DNA of 64,000 bases from Bradyrhizobium sp. C9 (lineage in GTDB: Bacteria > Pseudomonadota > Alphaproteobacteria > Rhizobiales > Xanthobacteraceae), in the NCBI RefSeq assembly GCF_002532045.1, contig NZ_NWTG01000023.1:1-64000 (forward strand). The letters are read 5' to 3'. The position numbers and the translations under genes are program-made. Shown piece after piece: positions 24,721 to 36,636 of this stretch (the first letter of the stretch is position 1; every line of letters begins with the position of its first letter). The notes under the pieces were generated by a model. That model was not told the origin of the DNA, did not search any database, and worked only from the letters and a program-made list of their open reading frames with translations.

Positions 24721-26955
24721 CTAGCGCAAGACCTCGCTCAGCACCTCGCCATCGACCTGGTGCGGTGTGGTGTTGAGGATCCGCATGACGGTCGGCGCCA
24801 CGTCGATATTGCGCATGTGCCGCACCACGGTGTCCTTGCGGATCTGCGGCCCCGCGGCGATGAACGTCGCGCTCATCACCGGCAGCTCGGGATCGTGACC
24901 GTGGGCGCCGTAGAAGTTCGGCATCGACAGTGCGGTGGTTGCCGAGTTGAACGGCGCGTCGCCCTGGCGCGCCACGCCGGGATTCTGGATGCCGTCGAAA
25001 TTGTAGCCGGGCGCCATCAGCGCGAACACGTCGCCATAGTCCTGGCCGACGGTCTTGCTGATGCACTGTCCGGTGCCGGCGTCGCATTGCAGCGGCCGGG
25101 TCTCGACAACGGTGAAGATGCGCTGGTCCTTCAGCGAGTAGTTGAAGCGCGCATTGGGATCGACCGCGTTCTTCACCGCATCGGTGATTTGCGCCACCAG
25201 GTTCCGGTAGGTCGCGAGATCGACGGTGCCGCCGAGCTCGCGGTTTTGCAAGTTGACGTAGATGTCGGCGGCAGGACCCGAGGTACGGATCCCGACCTTG
25301 CTGGTGTCGATGCCGGCGTTGCGCAGGATGTTGGTGAGGTTGACCGAGGTGTGGAACGGCGCGAAGCCGTGATCCGACACCACGACGACGTTGCTGTCAT
25401 GGCCCGCCGCATCGGCAATCTGCTTCACCGCCTTGTCGGCGGTCTGGTAGGCGAAGCGGATGTAGGAGGCGTAGCGCTTGACCTTGGCGGGATCCTGGTT
25501 GGCGCCGATCGAATTCGGGTCGGTCGGGCTGGTGCCCTGGCGCGGATCGGTCAGCAGGAACTGGTGCTCGGAGCCATCGGGCTGCTCGATATAGACCATG
25601 ACGAGATCGGCGTCCGGATGGGTCTTGATCGCGCGCTCGCCGATATTGGCCTGGTAGCGCACGAAGGTCTTCACCATGTCTTCGAACATCGTTTCGATCT
25701 CGACATCGGGGAAGCCCGTGAAACCCGGGCTCAGCCGCTCCGGAATGCGGAAGTCGGCCTGCGGGCGCCAGAAGCCGATGTTGTTGTTGATGTCGTCGAC
25801 GTCGGCGAGAACCGGCGTGTTGCGCGGGATGTAGTTGGCGCCGTAGCGGGCGAAGCGCACCGTCGAGAGGTCGGGCGACAGCGCCGAGACGAAGTAGGCG
25901 GCACCGACCTTGGCGCCGCTGCCCTCGAAGAAGAACGGCGCGTTCTCGCCGCCGAACTTGACGTAGGCCGGCCCGGTCGACGGCGCGTGGAACGGTCCTG
26001 CGGTGATGCCGCGGTTGGCATCGAAGAACACCAGCGTGTCGTAGTTCACCTTGCGGTCATTGGTGGTGTCGATCGCGGCGACGCGGATCGAATATTTGAC
26101 GTCGAGCGTCGCGGCGTTGGTGCAGGTCGCGGTCGCCGCTGCGGAGCATGAGAACGTCTCGATCGGCACCGTGGTCACCAGCACCGGGCTGAACGAGAAA
26201 TGGCCGGCGGCCTGCAGCGCCGCCACGATGCCGGGATCGGCCGCGAAGTCGCTGCGCGACAGCGAGAAGCCCTGCGCCCCGATGCCGCCGAACGCGCCGA
26301 ACGGCACGGTGAAGTCGGTCACGCGGGTGGGCTGGGCCGGCTGCACCACGGTCTTGTTGATCGAGATGTCGGCGCCGTCGCCACCAGGCCAGGTCGCGGT
26401 GATCACCTTCTTGCCCTGCTGGCGCAGCTGCACCCAGAGCGGTTGCGCCGTCGGGTGCGCCGACGGCCCGAGCGGGCTTTCGCTATAGCCGCCGATCGGC
26501 GCCGCAAAGCCGCTGATGCTGCTGGAGATCGGGCCGACGATCGGCTGGAAGGTGTTGGAGGGGATGTCGTTATGGACCGCCGTCGAACCGGTCGCGATCG
26601 CGATATGCGACACCGCGGTGAGCGACGGCGACGCCGTCACGTTCTGCAGCGCCACTGCGCCGCGCCGGCTGAGCCGGGCGAGGCCGCCGTCGCGCGGCAG
26701 CACGCCTTCCTCGATGAATTTCTGGATGAAATCGGGCTTGGCGCCATCGAGCGAGATCATCACCACGCGCGGCTTGCGGCCATGATGACCGCCGTCATGG
26801 TCTTGATCCTGGTCTTGGTCGTGACCGCGGGACTCGCCGACGCCGCGATCGCCATTGTCGCCATCCTGGCCGGCGCGTGCCGGCGTTGCAACGCAAGCCA
26901 GCGATGCGACAAGCGACATCGCTGTCGTGACGGAAACCAACGTCTTCAATTTCAT
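24721..26955 (-). CDS. exported alkaline phosphatase-superfamily enzyme (type I phosphodiesterase/pyrophosphatase-like)
   Basis: A 744-residue exported hydrolase. A signal peptide (about 1-28) is followed by a short Asp/His/Gln-rich segment (about 30-60, including HDQDQDQDHDGGHHGRK) and then the catalytic domain, which starts VVMISLDGAKPDF with the first metal ligand. TASPSLTAVSHIAIATGS probably holds the Ser/Thr nucleophile, and EQPDGSEHQF and VVSDHGFAP supply further Asp/His metal ligands. Relatives split phosphodiesters, nucleotide pyrophosphates or phosphonoacetate; substrate unknown. The start at 26955 has GGGG ahead; an upstream open frame lacks signal-peptide character at its beginning. 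A single-gene unit. Confidence 0.85.
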   Translation of the reverse strand: MKLKTLVSVTTAMSLVASLACVATPARAGQDGDNGDRGVGESRGHDQDQDQDHDGGHHGRKPRVVMISLDGAKPDFIQKFIEEGVLPRDGGLARLSRRGAVALQNVTASPSLTAVSHIAIATGSTAVHNDIPSNTFQPIVGPISSSISGFAAPIGGYSESPLGPSAHPTAQPLWVQLRQQGKKVITATWPGGDGADISINKTVVQPAQPTRVTDFTVPFGAFGGIGAQGFSLSRSDFAADPGIVAALQAAGHFSFSPVLVTTVPIETFSCSAAATATCTNAATLDVKYSIRVAAIDTTNDRKVNYDTLVFFDANRGITAGPFHAPSTGPAYVKFGGENAPFFFEGSGAKVGAAYFVSALSPDLSTVRFARYGANYIPRNTPVLADVDDINNNIGFWRPQADFRIPERLSPGFTGFPDVEIETMFEDMVKTFVRYQANIGERAIKTHPDADLVMVYIEQPDGSEHQFLLTDPRQGTSPTDPNSIGANQDPAKVKRYASYIRFAYQTADKAVKQIADAAGHDSNVVVVSDHGFAPFHTSVNLTNILRNAGIDTSKVGIRTSGPAADIYVNLQNRELGGTVDLATYRNLVAQITDAVKNAVDPNARFNYSLKDQRIFTVVETRPLQCDAGTGQCISKTVGQDYGDVFALMAPGYNFDGIQNPGVARQGDAPFNSATTALSMPNFYGAHGHDPELPVMSATFIAAGPQIRKDTVVRHMRNIDVAPTVMRILNTTPHQVDGEVLSEVLR

Positions 26956-27228
26956 GAGAATGCCCCAACTTCGCTGACGCGAATGCACAAACGGAAACCG
27001 TTCAGCAATCTTCGGGGGCTTGGCTGACGAGCATGTGACGCGCGCGCGACGACGCAACGACAGCATGTCGTCGTGTCACAACGCGCGTTTGAATGAGTCA
27101 CACGAAGAACGCGCGCAAACACAACGCGCTAGCGCCGTGCTTTCGATTCAATCCGCGCCGATGTAACGGTTGAATGACGGCGCGTATCCACGGATCATTG
27201 CGCGCTTTGCGCGAACTGGTCGCGAGCG

Positions 27229-27720
27229 TTACGCCGTCTTCTCGGCCGGCGCCTTGCGCTTCGTCCGCTTGATGGTGCCGGAGAAGCTGAACAGCGGCCG
27301 CTCGGCCGAGGTCAGCATGCCGCGCACGAAGATCAGCGACCCGCCGGCGCGGGTGACCTCGCCAGTGCATTCGATCACGTCACCCTCGCGGGCCGCATCA
27401 AGGAATTCCGAGGCGAACGAGACCGTGACCCCGGGGCCCTGGAGCACCGGGGAGGCGAGCGCGAACAGGCAGTAATCCGCGAAGGTCATGAGGCAGCCGC
27501 CATGGACGTTGCCCGAGCCATTGAGGTGCTTCGGGCCGACCCGGAACGCGCAGGCGATGCGGCCGTTCTCGTCCATGCGGTGGTAGAATGGGCCGGTATG
27601 GGTCTCGAAACTGTCCCGGGTCCAGGTCCGCCAGCCGGCGAATTCGCCTTCGGTTTCGACGTGCAGGTCGGGGCGGCGGTTGAATGCCGTATTGAGTGCG
27701 GTCTTGGCGAGCTCGTTCAC
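27229..27720 (-). CDS. PaaI-family hotdog thioesterase
   Basis: A cytoplasmic protein of 163 residues with the PaaI/YbgC hotdog pattern: LNGSGNVHGGCLMTFADYCLFALASPVL around the hydrophobic helix and VTVSFASEFLDAAREGDVIECTGEVTRAGGSLIFVRG. The HGG motif and helix Asp are the usual catalytic region of acyl-CoA thioesterases. The start codon is GTG. It is divergent from purL, with which it shares a 186-bp promoter region. Confidence 0.85.
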   Translation of the reverse strand: MNELAKTALNTAFNRRPDLHVETEGEFAGWRTWTRDSFETHTGPFYHRMDENGRIACAFRVGPKHLNGSGNVHGGCLMTFADYCLFALASPVLQGPGVTVSFASEFLDAAREGDVIECTGEVTRAGGSLIFVRGMLTSAERPLFSFSGTIKRTKRKAPAEKTA

Positions 27721-27906
27721 GAAATCTGGCCTTCAATTATCGGGTCCGGGACCTTAAATCCGATCCATCCCCATTGTGCAAATCCCAGGCACAGATCCAG
27801 GCTGCAAATCCCGGGCCGCGTCCAACCGCCGCAAAGCTCTGGACAGGCCGGAAATGGGCCGTAAAAGGCCTTTTCGCCCCCGTTCGATCTACCTATTAAG
27901 GGTCCC

Positions 27907-30138
<2,232 letters not shown>

Positions 30139-30249
30139 TCCGGATGGATCGGGCGCTACAAGCGTCGAGCGAACAAAGTCTCAATAGCGCGATGAACCCA
30201 TCATCGCGTTATTTTCTTGTATCCAGGCGGGATCCCTTCGGATCAGGTG

Positions 30250-30510
30250 CTAGGTGGCGCCGCGGACCGCGCGCCAGGCAAAGATGATAATCACTGCGCC
30301 GATGAAGCCGGCGACGAGATAGCCAATCCATCCGCCGCCGAGCGATACGCCGAGCAGACCCAACAGCCAGTTCGCCAGCGCGGCGCCGACGATGCCGAGG
30401 ATGATATTCATGAAGATCCCGGTTCCGGTCTTCATGAACATCTCGGCGAGCCAGCCGGCCAATCCGCCGACGATGATTGCGGCGATCCATCCAACTTGAG
30501 GGTCGTTCAT
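30250..30510 (-). CDS. GlsB/YeaQ/YmgE-family membrane protein
   Basis: A very hydrophobic, glycine-rich protein of 86 residues with three membrane segments (WIAAIIVGGLAGWLAEMFM, MNIILGIVGAALANWLLGLL, WIGYLVAGFIGAVIIIFAW). This family was once called transglycosylase-associated; its members are small stress-linked inner-membrane proteins of unknown activity. AGGGAG precedes the ATG at 30510. It stands alone between purL and soxR. Confidence 0.85.
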   Translation of the reverse strand: MNDPQVGWIAAIIVGGLAGWLAEMFMKTGTGIFMNIILGIVGAALANWLLGLLGVSLGGGWIGYLVAGFIGAVIIIFAWRAVRGAT

Positions 30511-30610
30511 CTCAGGACTCCCTAGGGTCAGCAGTCCGGCCAGCATAGCCGAGAATCACATGGCCACATGTGACCAATGGCAGGTTGTGCGCAACTTGTT
30601 GGCGACGGGC

Positions 30611-31087
30611 TCAAGCCTGCCGCCCCCGGCGCTGCCTGCGTTCGGCCGCCGTGATCAGGATGCGGGGGCCCGAGCCCTCGGCGCCGAGTCTGTCGTCGCC
30701 GTTGCGCAACGGGCAATCGGTCACCGACAGGCAGCCGCAGCCGATGCAGCTGAACAGCTTGTCGCGGAGGTCGGTGAGATCGCTGATGCGCTGCTGCAGT
30801 GCCGCGGTCCAGGCGCGCATCGCACGCTCCCATTCGCGCATGGTCGGGGCGCGATCGAGCGGTATCGCCGCGAAGGTCTGCCTGATCTCTTCCAGCGGAA
30901 TTCCGGCGCGCTGCGCGATCCGGATCACCGCGATGCGGCGCAGCACGCCGCGCATGTAGCGGCGTTGGTTGCCGCTGGTGCGCCGGCTCGCGATCAGCCC
31001 CTTGCTCTCGTAGAAGTGAAGGGTGGAGACGGCGAGGCCGCTGCGCCGCGCCACTTCGCCGACTGAAAGCTCTTGTGCAAGCGCCAT
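30611..31087 (-). CDS. soxR: redox-sensitive transcriptional activator SoxR
   Basis: A MerR-family regulator of 158 residues. The N-terminal winged helix (ELSVGEVARRSGLAVSTLHFYESKGLI) and dimer helix lead to a [2Fe-2S] cluster site with C114, C117, C119 and C125 (CIGCGC...C), the exact SoxR spacing. SoxR is switched on by oxidation of the cluster by redox-cycling compounds. It is divergent from an RND pump whose promoter carries a SoxR-type palindrome in a 19-bp spacer; no soxS gene is present, as expected outside enteric bacteria. Confidence 0.95.
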   Translation of the reverse strand: MALAQELSVGEVARRSGLAVSTLHFYESKGLIASRRTSGNQRRYMRGVLRRIAVIRIAQRAGIPLEEIRQTFAAIPLDRAPTMREWERAMRAWTAALQQRISDLTDLRDKLFSCIGCGCLSVTDCPLRNGDDRLGAEGSGPRILITAAERRQRRGRQA

Positions 31088-31130
31088 TTGCCTCGATATC
31101 CCGGATTAGAAGTCCTGCAGGCTGCGAGCC

Positions 31131-31161
31131 TTGACCTCAACCATACTTGAGGTTCTATAAC
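31131..31161 (+). promoter_or_regulatory. SoxR-controlled promoter of the RND pump
   Basis: A -35 box TTGACC (31131-31136) and -10 box TATAAC (31156-31161) are separated by exactly 19 bp, the overlong spacer typical of MerR-family activation. Inside lies a perfect palindrome ACCTCAA-CCATAC-TTGAGGT (31134-31153), matching the known CCTCAAG...CTTGAGG type of SoxR site. It points toward the pump genes. Confidence 0.85.
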
Positions 31162-31196
31162 AGTCGCGGGCTTGCAGGGGCAAGCTTCCGGCCGAG

Positions 31197-32339
31197 ATGC
31201 CGGGGTTCGTTCTTGGAAGCGAAATGCCGTCCGCATCATCCTCGTCGCGCCGCTGGCTCGGGCTTCGCCCCAAGCCGTTCGGCATTACCCTCGTATTGCT
31301 GATCTGTGCCGCGGCCGCCTTGTTTGCCTGGCGTGCCGGCAGCTCCAGTGCGTCAGCCAAGGCCACCGCCGAAGCCCCGCCGACACCTGTGGCGGCCATG
31401 GTGGTGCGGACCGAAACCTTGCCGCGCGCGATCGAGGCGATCGGTTCGCTGCAGGCAGTGCGGCAGGTGATTCTGGCGTCCGAAGTGGCCGGCCGCGTCA
31501 CCGCGATCAATTTCGATGCCGGTACCGATGTCGCCGAGGGTGCAGCGCTGGTGCAGCTCTATGACGCGCCGTTGCGCGCCTCGCGCGCGGTTGCGGTTTC
31601 CAAGGGACGTTTTGCGCAATTGCAGGAGAAGCGTTCTCAGGGGCTGGCGCCGTCCGGCTTCGTGACCCAGGAGACGCTGCAGCAGCGGCAGGAAGACCTG
31701 AAGCAGGCCGACGCCTCGGTCGAGCAGCTCGATGCGCAAATCGCGCAGACGACGATCCGCGCGCCGTTCGCCGGCCAGATCGGCCTGCGCAAGGTCAACC
31801 TCGGTCAATACGTCAATGCCGGCGATGCGCTCGCCACGCTGACCGCGCTCGACCGGCTCTATGCCAATTTCACTGTTCCGCAGCAGCGCCTGTCAAATCT
31901 GAAGGTGGGAGGCGCGGTGACGATCCGTACCGATGCTTTCCCCGATCGGGTGTTCGAGGCCACGATCAACGCCATCGAACCGCAGGTCGCCGAGGATACC
32001 CGCAATGTCCTCGTGCAGGCTTTATTCAGCAATCCCGATCGGCTGCTGCGGCCTGGGCTCTTCGTGATGGTGAACGTCGTGCTGCCGCCGCAGCTCGACG
32101 CCATCGTGGTGCCCGTCACCGCGATCCAGACCAGCGCGTCCGGCGAGAGCGTGCTCGTGGTGCGCGACAACAAGGCGGTCGGTGTCGCGGTCAGGACCGG
32201 GCAGCGCATCGGCGAGCGCGTCGTCGTGGAGCACGGGCTCTCGCCCGGCGACCACATCGTGACCGCGGGCCAGCTCCGCGTCATGCCCGGCGCTGCCGTC
32301 CAGATGACCATGGCGGAGACGCCGGAGAAGGGACGCTAG
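31197..32339 (+). CDS. RND efflux periplasmic adaptor subunit (MexH-like)
   Basis: Membrane-fusion protein of a tripartite pump, 380 residues if the first ATG is used. A membrane anchor (about 28-46, GITLVLLICAAAALFAW) is followed by the lipoyl-like halves (ILASEVAGRVTAINFDAGTDVAEGAALVQL and IRAPFAGQIGLRKVNLGQYVNAGDALATL) around a short coiled coil, then the beta-barrel and membrane-proximal domains. A second start at 31224 has a better ribosome site (GGAAG) and may be the real one. The SoxR promoter lies immediately upstream and the pump gene follows after 28 bp. Confidence 0.9.
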   Translation: MPGFVLGSEMPSASSSSRRWLGLRPKPFGITLVLLICAAAALFAWRAGSSSASAKATAEAPPTPVAAMVVRTETLPRAIEAIGSLQAVRQVILASEVAGRVTAINFDAGTDVAEGAALVQLYDAPLRASRAVAVSKGRFAQLQEKRSQGLAPSGFVTQETLQQRQEDLKQADASVEQLDAQIAQTTIRAPFAGQIGLRKVNLGQYVNAGDALATLTALDRLYANFTVPQQRLSNLKVGGAVTIRTDAFPDRVFEATINAIEPQVAEDTRNVLVQALFSNPDRLLRPGLFVMVNVVLPPQLDAIVVPVTAIQTSASGESVLVVRDNKAVGVAVRTGQRIGERVVVEHGLSPGDHIVTAGQLRVMPGAAVQMTMAETPEKGR

Positions 32340-32367
32340 CCCGCGGGCAGCGTCCGAGGCAGGCATC

Positions 32368-35300
32368 ATGCATTTCACCGACATCTTCATCCGCCGGCCG
32401 ATCCTTGCGACGGTCGTCAGCCTGCTGATCCTCTTGATCGGCACCGCGGCGATGGTCTCGCTGCCGGTGCGGCAGTATCCCAGCATGGAAAGCGCTACCA
32501 TCCAGGTCGACGTGTCGTTTCCCGGCGCGACCCAGGACGTCATGCAGGGCTTCGTCACCTCGGTGATCGCGCAATCGATCGCGACCGCCAACGGTATCGA
32601 GTACATGACCTCGAACTCGACGCTCGGCACGAGCCAGATCAAGGCCAAGCTGGTGCTCAACGCCAATGCCGACCGCGCCATGACCGAGGTGCTCGCCAAG
32701 GTGCAGCAGGTCAAGTACCGCATGCCGGCCGGCGTGTTCGACCCTGTCATCACCAAGATCACCGACGGCGCGTCGGCGGTGCAGTACATCGCCTTCACCA
32801 GCGACACGCTGACGCCGGCACAGATCACCGACTTCGCCACCCGCGTGGCGCAGCCGCTGCTGACCTCGGTGCCCGGCGTGGCATCGGCCGACACGTCGGG
32901 CGGATCGTCGCTGGCGATGCGGGTGTGGATCGATCCGTTCAAGCTCGCAGCGCGCGGCCTGACCGCGGCCGATATCTCCGCCGCGCTGCGCTCCAACAAC
33001 GTGCAGGCGGCGCCCGGGCGGCTGCGCGGCGAGATGACGGTAACCAACATCACTGCGGCGACCGACCTGCGCAATCTCGACGATTTCCGCAAGATGGTGA
33101 TCAAGACCGGCGCCGGCGGCGGCGGTCTGGTGCGACTCGGCGACGTCGCGACGCTCGAGATCGGTGGCGAGAATTACGATTCCAACGCGCGCGACAGCGG
33201 CAGGCCCACCGTCTATATCGCGGTGCAGCCGACGCCCGACGGCAACCCGCTGGAGATCGTCGCCGCCACCGCCAAGGTGATCGAAGACCTCAACCGCGTC
33301 GCGCCGCCCGGATTGCAGGTCGCCGACGTCTTCAACATCGTGCACTTCGTCAAGGCCTCGATATCGGAGGTGCAGCACGCGCTGGCTGAGGCGGTCGCCA
33401 TCGTCGTGGTGGTGATCCTGTTGTTCCTCGGATCGTTCCGCTCGGTGCTGATCCCGGTCGTCACCGTGCCGCTGTCGCTGGTCGGCACCGCCGCGATGAT
33501 GCTGGCGCTCGGCTTCTCCATCAATTTGTTGACCCTGCTTGCGATGGTGCTGGCGATCGGGCTCGTGGTCGACGACGCCATCGTCGTGGTGGAAAATATC
33601 CATCGTCACATCGAGGAGGGTCTGAGCCCCGCCGACGCGGCCCTGATCGGCGCGCGCGAGATCATCGGCCCGGTTATCGCGATGACGATCACGCTGGCCG
33701 CCGTCTATGCGCCGATCGGCCTAATGGGCGGCCTGACCGGCAGCCTGTTCCGCGAATTCGCCTTCACGCTGGCAGGCTCGGTGGTGGTCTCCGGCGTCAT
33801 CGCGCTGACCTTGTCGCCGATGATGAGCGCGCAACTGCTGGGGGAAGCCACCTCGCACGGCCGGTTCGCCCGCTTCGTCGAGCACCAGTTCTCGAAATTG
33901 TCGCGCGGCTACAGCCGGCTGTTGGCTGCGACGCTCAAGATGCGCGCCGCGGTGCTCGTGGTTGCGGTCAGCGTGCTGGCGGCGATCGTGGTGCTGTTTC
34001 TCGGCAGCCAGCGCGAGCTCGCGCCGTCCGAGGACCAGGGCTATGTGTTCACCGTGCTCAGGGCGCCGCAATATGCCAGCGTCGATTACACCACGCGCTA
34101 CACCGACCAGGTCGAGCAGCTGTTTCGCTCGTTCCCGGAGTATCACGCGAGCTGGGTCATCAACGGCACCGACGGGCAAAACCACGCCTTCGGCGGCATC
34201 ACGCTGACCGACTGGGACAAGCGCAAGCGCTCCGCCAACGACATCCAGGACCAGCTCTACGGCATGTCCTATGGCGTGCTCGGTGCCAGCGTGACGCCGT
34301 TCCAGCCCGCCGCGTTGCCGGCCGCAACCGGCGGCCTGCCGTTCCAGATGGTGGTGCGCTCGGCCGGCGATTTCTCAACCATCTATCAGGAGGTCGAGAC
34401 GCTGAAGGGGGCGGCCTGGAAGAGCGGGCTGTTCGTGTTCGTCGACAGCGATCTTGCGTTCGACAGCCCGACCGCGCGGATCACGATCGATCATGCCAAG
34501 GCGGCCGAGGCCGGCGTCAGCATGCAGACCATCGCCGACACGCTCGCCGTGCTGGTCGGCGAGAACTACGTCAACCGCTTCAATTTCTTTGAACGTTCCT
34601 ACGAGGTGATCCCGCAGGTGCGGCAGGCCGACCGGGTCACGCCGGACAATCTCGGAAACTTCAATGTCCGCTCGAGCTCGGGGCAGATGTTCCCGCTGTC
34701 GACGGTGATCAAGGTCAACGTCAAGCCCGAGCCGAATCGGCTGCCGCAATTCAACCAGATGAACGCGGCGACGATCTCGGCAGTGCTCAAGCCCGGCGTC
34801 ACCATGGGGCAGGCTGTGGCGTTCATGCAGGCGCAAAAGCTGTCGCCGGGCATGACCGTCGACTGGCTGTCGGACAGCCGGCAATATGTCCAGGAGGGCA
34901 ACCGCCTGATCGTCACCTTCGGCATGGCGCTGATCGTGATCTTCCTGGTGCTGGCGGCGCAGTTCGAAAGCTTCCGCGATCCCCTGGTCATCATGGTGAC
35001 GGTGCCGCTCGCGGTCTGCGGCGCGCTGCTGCCGCTGTATTTCGGCTTCACCACGCTGAACATCTATACCCAGATCGGGCTCGTCACCCTGATCGGGCTG
35101 ATCTCCAAGCACGGCATCCTGATGGTGAGTTTCGCCAACGAGATCCAGCATCATGAAGGGCTCGACCGGGTCGCCGCGATCCAGAAGGCCGCCGCGGTGC
35201 GCATGCGGCCGGTGCTGATGACGACGGCCGCGATGGTCACGGGCCTTGCGCCGTTGCTCTATGCCGACGGCGCCGGCGCGGCCAGCCGCTTTGCCATCGG

Positions 35301-35451
35301 CATCGTCGTGGTGATGGGGATGCTGATCGGCACGCTGTTCACGCTGTTCGTGCTGCCGACCTTCTACATCCTGATCGCGCGCGATCATCGCGCCGCGGCG
35401 GCCGCCCCGCGGCTGGAAAGCGTGGCGGCGAGGGACGAGATCGCGGCGTGA
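32368..35451 (+). CDS. RND efflux pump permease (MexI-like)
   Basis: Inner-membrane proton-driven exporter of 1027 residues with the standard RND plan: TM1, large periplasmic loop, TM2-6, TM7, second loop, TM8-12. The helix-4 proton-relay motif GLVVDDAIVVVENIHRHIEEG is present. The N terminus (MHFTDIFIRRPILATVVSLLILL) and the SoxR-linked context resemble MexI of the MexGHI-OpmD pump of Pseudomonas aeruginosa, which exports phenazine-type redox compounds. No outer-membrane channel gene follows, so a shared TolC-like protein is needed. Its TGA and the stop of the next, convergent gene are directly adjacent. Confidence 0.92.
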   Translation: MHFTDIFIRRPILATVVSLLILLIGTAAMVSLPVRQYPSMESATIQVDVSFPGATQDVMQGFVTSVIAQSIATANGIEYMTSNSTLGTSQIKAKLVLNANADRAMTEVLAKVQQVKYRMPAGVFDPVITKITDGASAVQYIAFTSDTLTPAQITDFATRVAQPLLTSVPGVASADTSGGSSLAMRVWIDPFKLAARGLTAADISAALRSNNVQAAPGRLRGEMTVTNITAATDLRNLDDFRKMVIKTGAGGGGLVRLGDVATLEIGGENYDSNARDSGRPTVYIAVQPTPDGNPLEIVAATAKVIEDLNRVAPPGLQVADVFNIVHFVKASISEVQHALAEAVAIVVVVILLFLGSFRSVLIPVVTVPLSLVGTAAMMLALGFSINLLTLLAMVLAIGLVVDDAIVVVENIHRHIEEGLSPADAALIGAREIIGPVIAMTITLAAVYAPIGLMGGLTGSLFREFAFTLAGSVVVSGVIALTLSPMMSAQLLGEATSHGRFARFVEHQFSKLSRGYSRLLAATLKMRAAVLVVAVSVLAAIVVLFLGSQRELAPSEDQGYVFTVLRAPQYASVDYTTRYTDQVEQLFRSFPEYHASWVINGTDGQNHAFGGITLTDWDKRKRSANDIQDQLYGMSYGVLGASVTPFQPAALPAATGGLPFQMVVRSAGDFSTIYQEVETLKGAAWKSGLFVFVDSDLAFDSPTARITIDHAKAAEAGVSMQTIADTLAVLVGENYVNRFNFFERSYEVIPQVRQADRVTPDNLGNFNVRSSSGQMFPLSTVIKVNVKPEPNRLPQFNQMNAATISAVLKPGVTMGQAVAFMQAQKLSPGMTVDWLSDSRQYVQEGNRLIVTFGMALIVIFLVLAAQFESFRDPLVIMVTVPLAVCGALLPLYFGFTTLNIYTQIGLVTLIGLISKHGILMVSFANEIQHHEGLDRVAAIQKAAAVRMRPVLMTTAAMVTGLAPLLYADGAGAASRFAIGIVVVMGMLIGTLFTLFVLPTFYILIARDHRAAAAAPRLESVAARDEIAA

Positions 35452-36636
35452 TCAAAGCACGTATTTCGAGCCGGGAATCTTGCGCAGCACGGCGGTGGCG
35501 GCCCAGCTCAGCGCCACGGTGGCGAAGAACGCGATCGCGGCCTTGGCGATCGCCGGCAATTCCATGTCGAACAGCCAGTATTGCAGCCACAGCACGATCG
35601 GATAGTGCATCAGGAACATGCCGTAGGCATCGCCCTGCATGCGGTCGAGCAGCGTCGGTCCCGGCGCCTTCGATTGCAGGAAGTAGGCCAGGATCGCGAA
35701 CAGGATCGAGGCGCTGAACAGCACGTAGAAGCTGCCGTAGATCGCGAGATACCAGCCCGGCAGCGGGTCGGGGTTATCGATGATCCCGCGCTTGATGTAG
35801 ATCATCACCCACATCAAGCAGTACGGGATCACCGTGATGCCGGTCCAGAACCAGCGCCGCTCGGTCAGCCGTCCGTTTGCGCTGAGCAGCCCGCCCTCGA
35901 GGTTTGCCGCGCCAACCCCTGCACCGATGAAGAAATAGGACGCATACAGCAGCACCCGGCTCGCCTGCACCGAGAACGGTCCGAGCTCGAACCAGTAGTT
36001 CTGGCCGTAATGCACCAGCATCGGCAAATAGGCGGCGGCACTGACGACCACGAGGAACAGCCAGAACTTCGAGGGACGTTGAAATCCCTTGATCGACAGT
36101 CGGTTGATCGGCTCGAGCAGGCGCGACGACACCCGGTAGAGCACGCTTGCCGTCACGTCGAAGGTCATCAGGACCCAGACGAACCAGATCGGGCCGCTCG
36201 GCCACGGCCCGAAAATCATGGTCTTCCACCAGAATTCCGAGAAGGTCAGATCCGGCGTCGCACGCAGCGCGATCGCGTAATAGGCGATCGGAATCACCGT
36301 GAACGCGCAGATCACGAAGGGCAGGCCGAGCCGCAGCAGCCGGTCGCGCAGGAAGATCAGCCACGGCTTGTGGCCGAGCCCGGGCCAGACGAACAGCCCC
36401 GACAGGAAGAAGAACATCGCCATGAAGAAGCTGTCGGTGGCGAGCACCACGCAGTCGAAGCCGATCCAGGACGTCGGATCGGTGTGCCCGAAATGGGTGT
36501 AGGGGATCACCGCATGATGCAGCAGCACGACCAGCGTCAGGAAGGTGCGTGCACGGTCGAGGGCGACATTGCGCTTGTGGAGCTTCGGTGCGGCCTGAAC
36601 GTCAACGGCCGGAGCCGCGTGAGCAATCGATTTCAT
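35452..36636 (-). CDS. acyltransferase 3-family membrane protein (OpgC-like)
   Basis: An inner-membrane O-acyltransferase of 394 residues with about ten helices. The family starts with a helix carrying the conserved R and H (LDRARTFLTLVVLLHHAVIPY), followed by FFLSGLFVWPGL and FLRDRLLRLGLPF. Members such as OpgC/MdoC add succinyl groups to periplasmic glucans and others modify surface polysaccharides; the acceptor here is not known. The start at 36636 has GGGGG just ahead. The gene meets the RND gene stop to stop without a gap. Confidence 0.8.
   Translation of the reverse strand: MKSIAHAAPAVDVQAAPKLHKRNVALDRARTFLTLVVLLHHAVIPYTHFGHTDPTSWIGFDCVVLATDSFFMAMFFFLSGLFVWPGLGHKPWLIFLRDRLLRLGLPFVICAFTVIPIAYYAIALRATPDLTFSEFWWKTMIFGPWPSGPIWFVWVLMTFDVTASVLYRVSSRLLEPINRLSIKGFQRPSKFWLFLVVVSAAAYLPMLVHYGQNYWFELGPFSVQASRVLLYASYFFIGAGVGAANLEGGLLSANGRLTERRWFWTGITVIPYCLMWVMIYIKRGIIDNPDPLPGWYLAIYGSFYVLFSASILFAILAYFLQSKAPGPTLLDRMQGDAYGMFLMHYPIVLWLQYWLFDMELPAIAKAAIAFFATVALSWAATAVLRKIPGSKYVL

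Noticed and set aside
24283..26151. 622-codon plus-strand open frame
   Set aside because: It lies antisense to the phosphatase-superfamily gene, is rich in Arg, Gly, Val and His with no motif, and arises from GC-rich codon bias.
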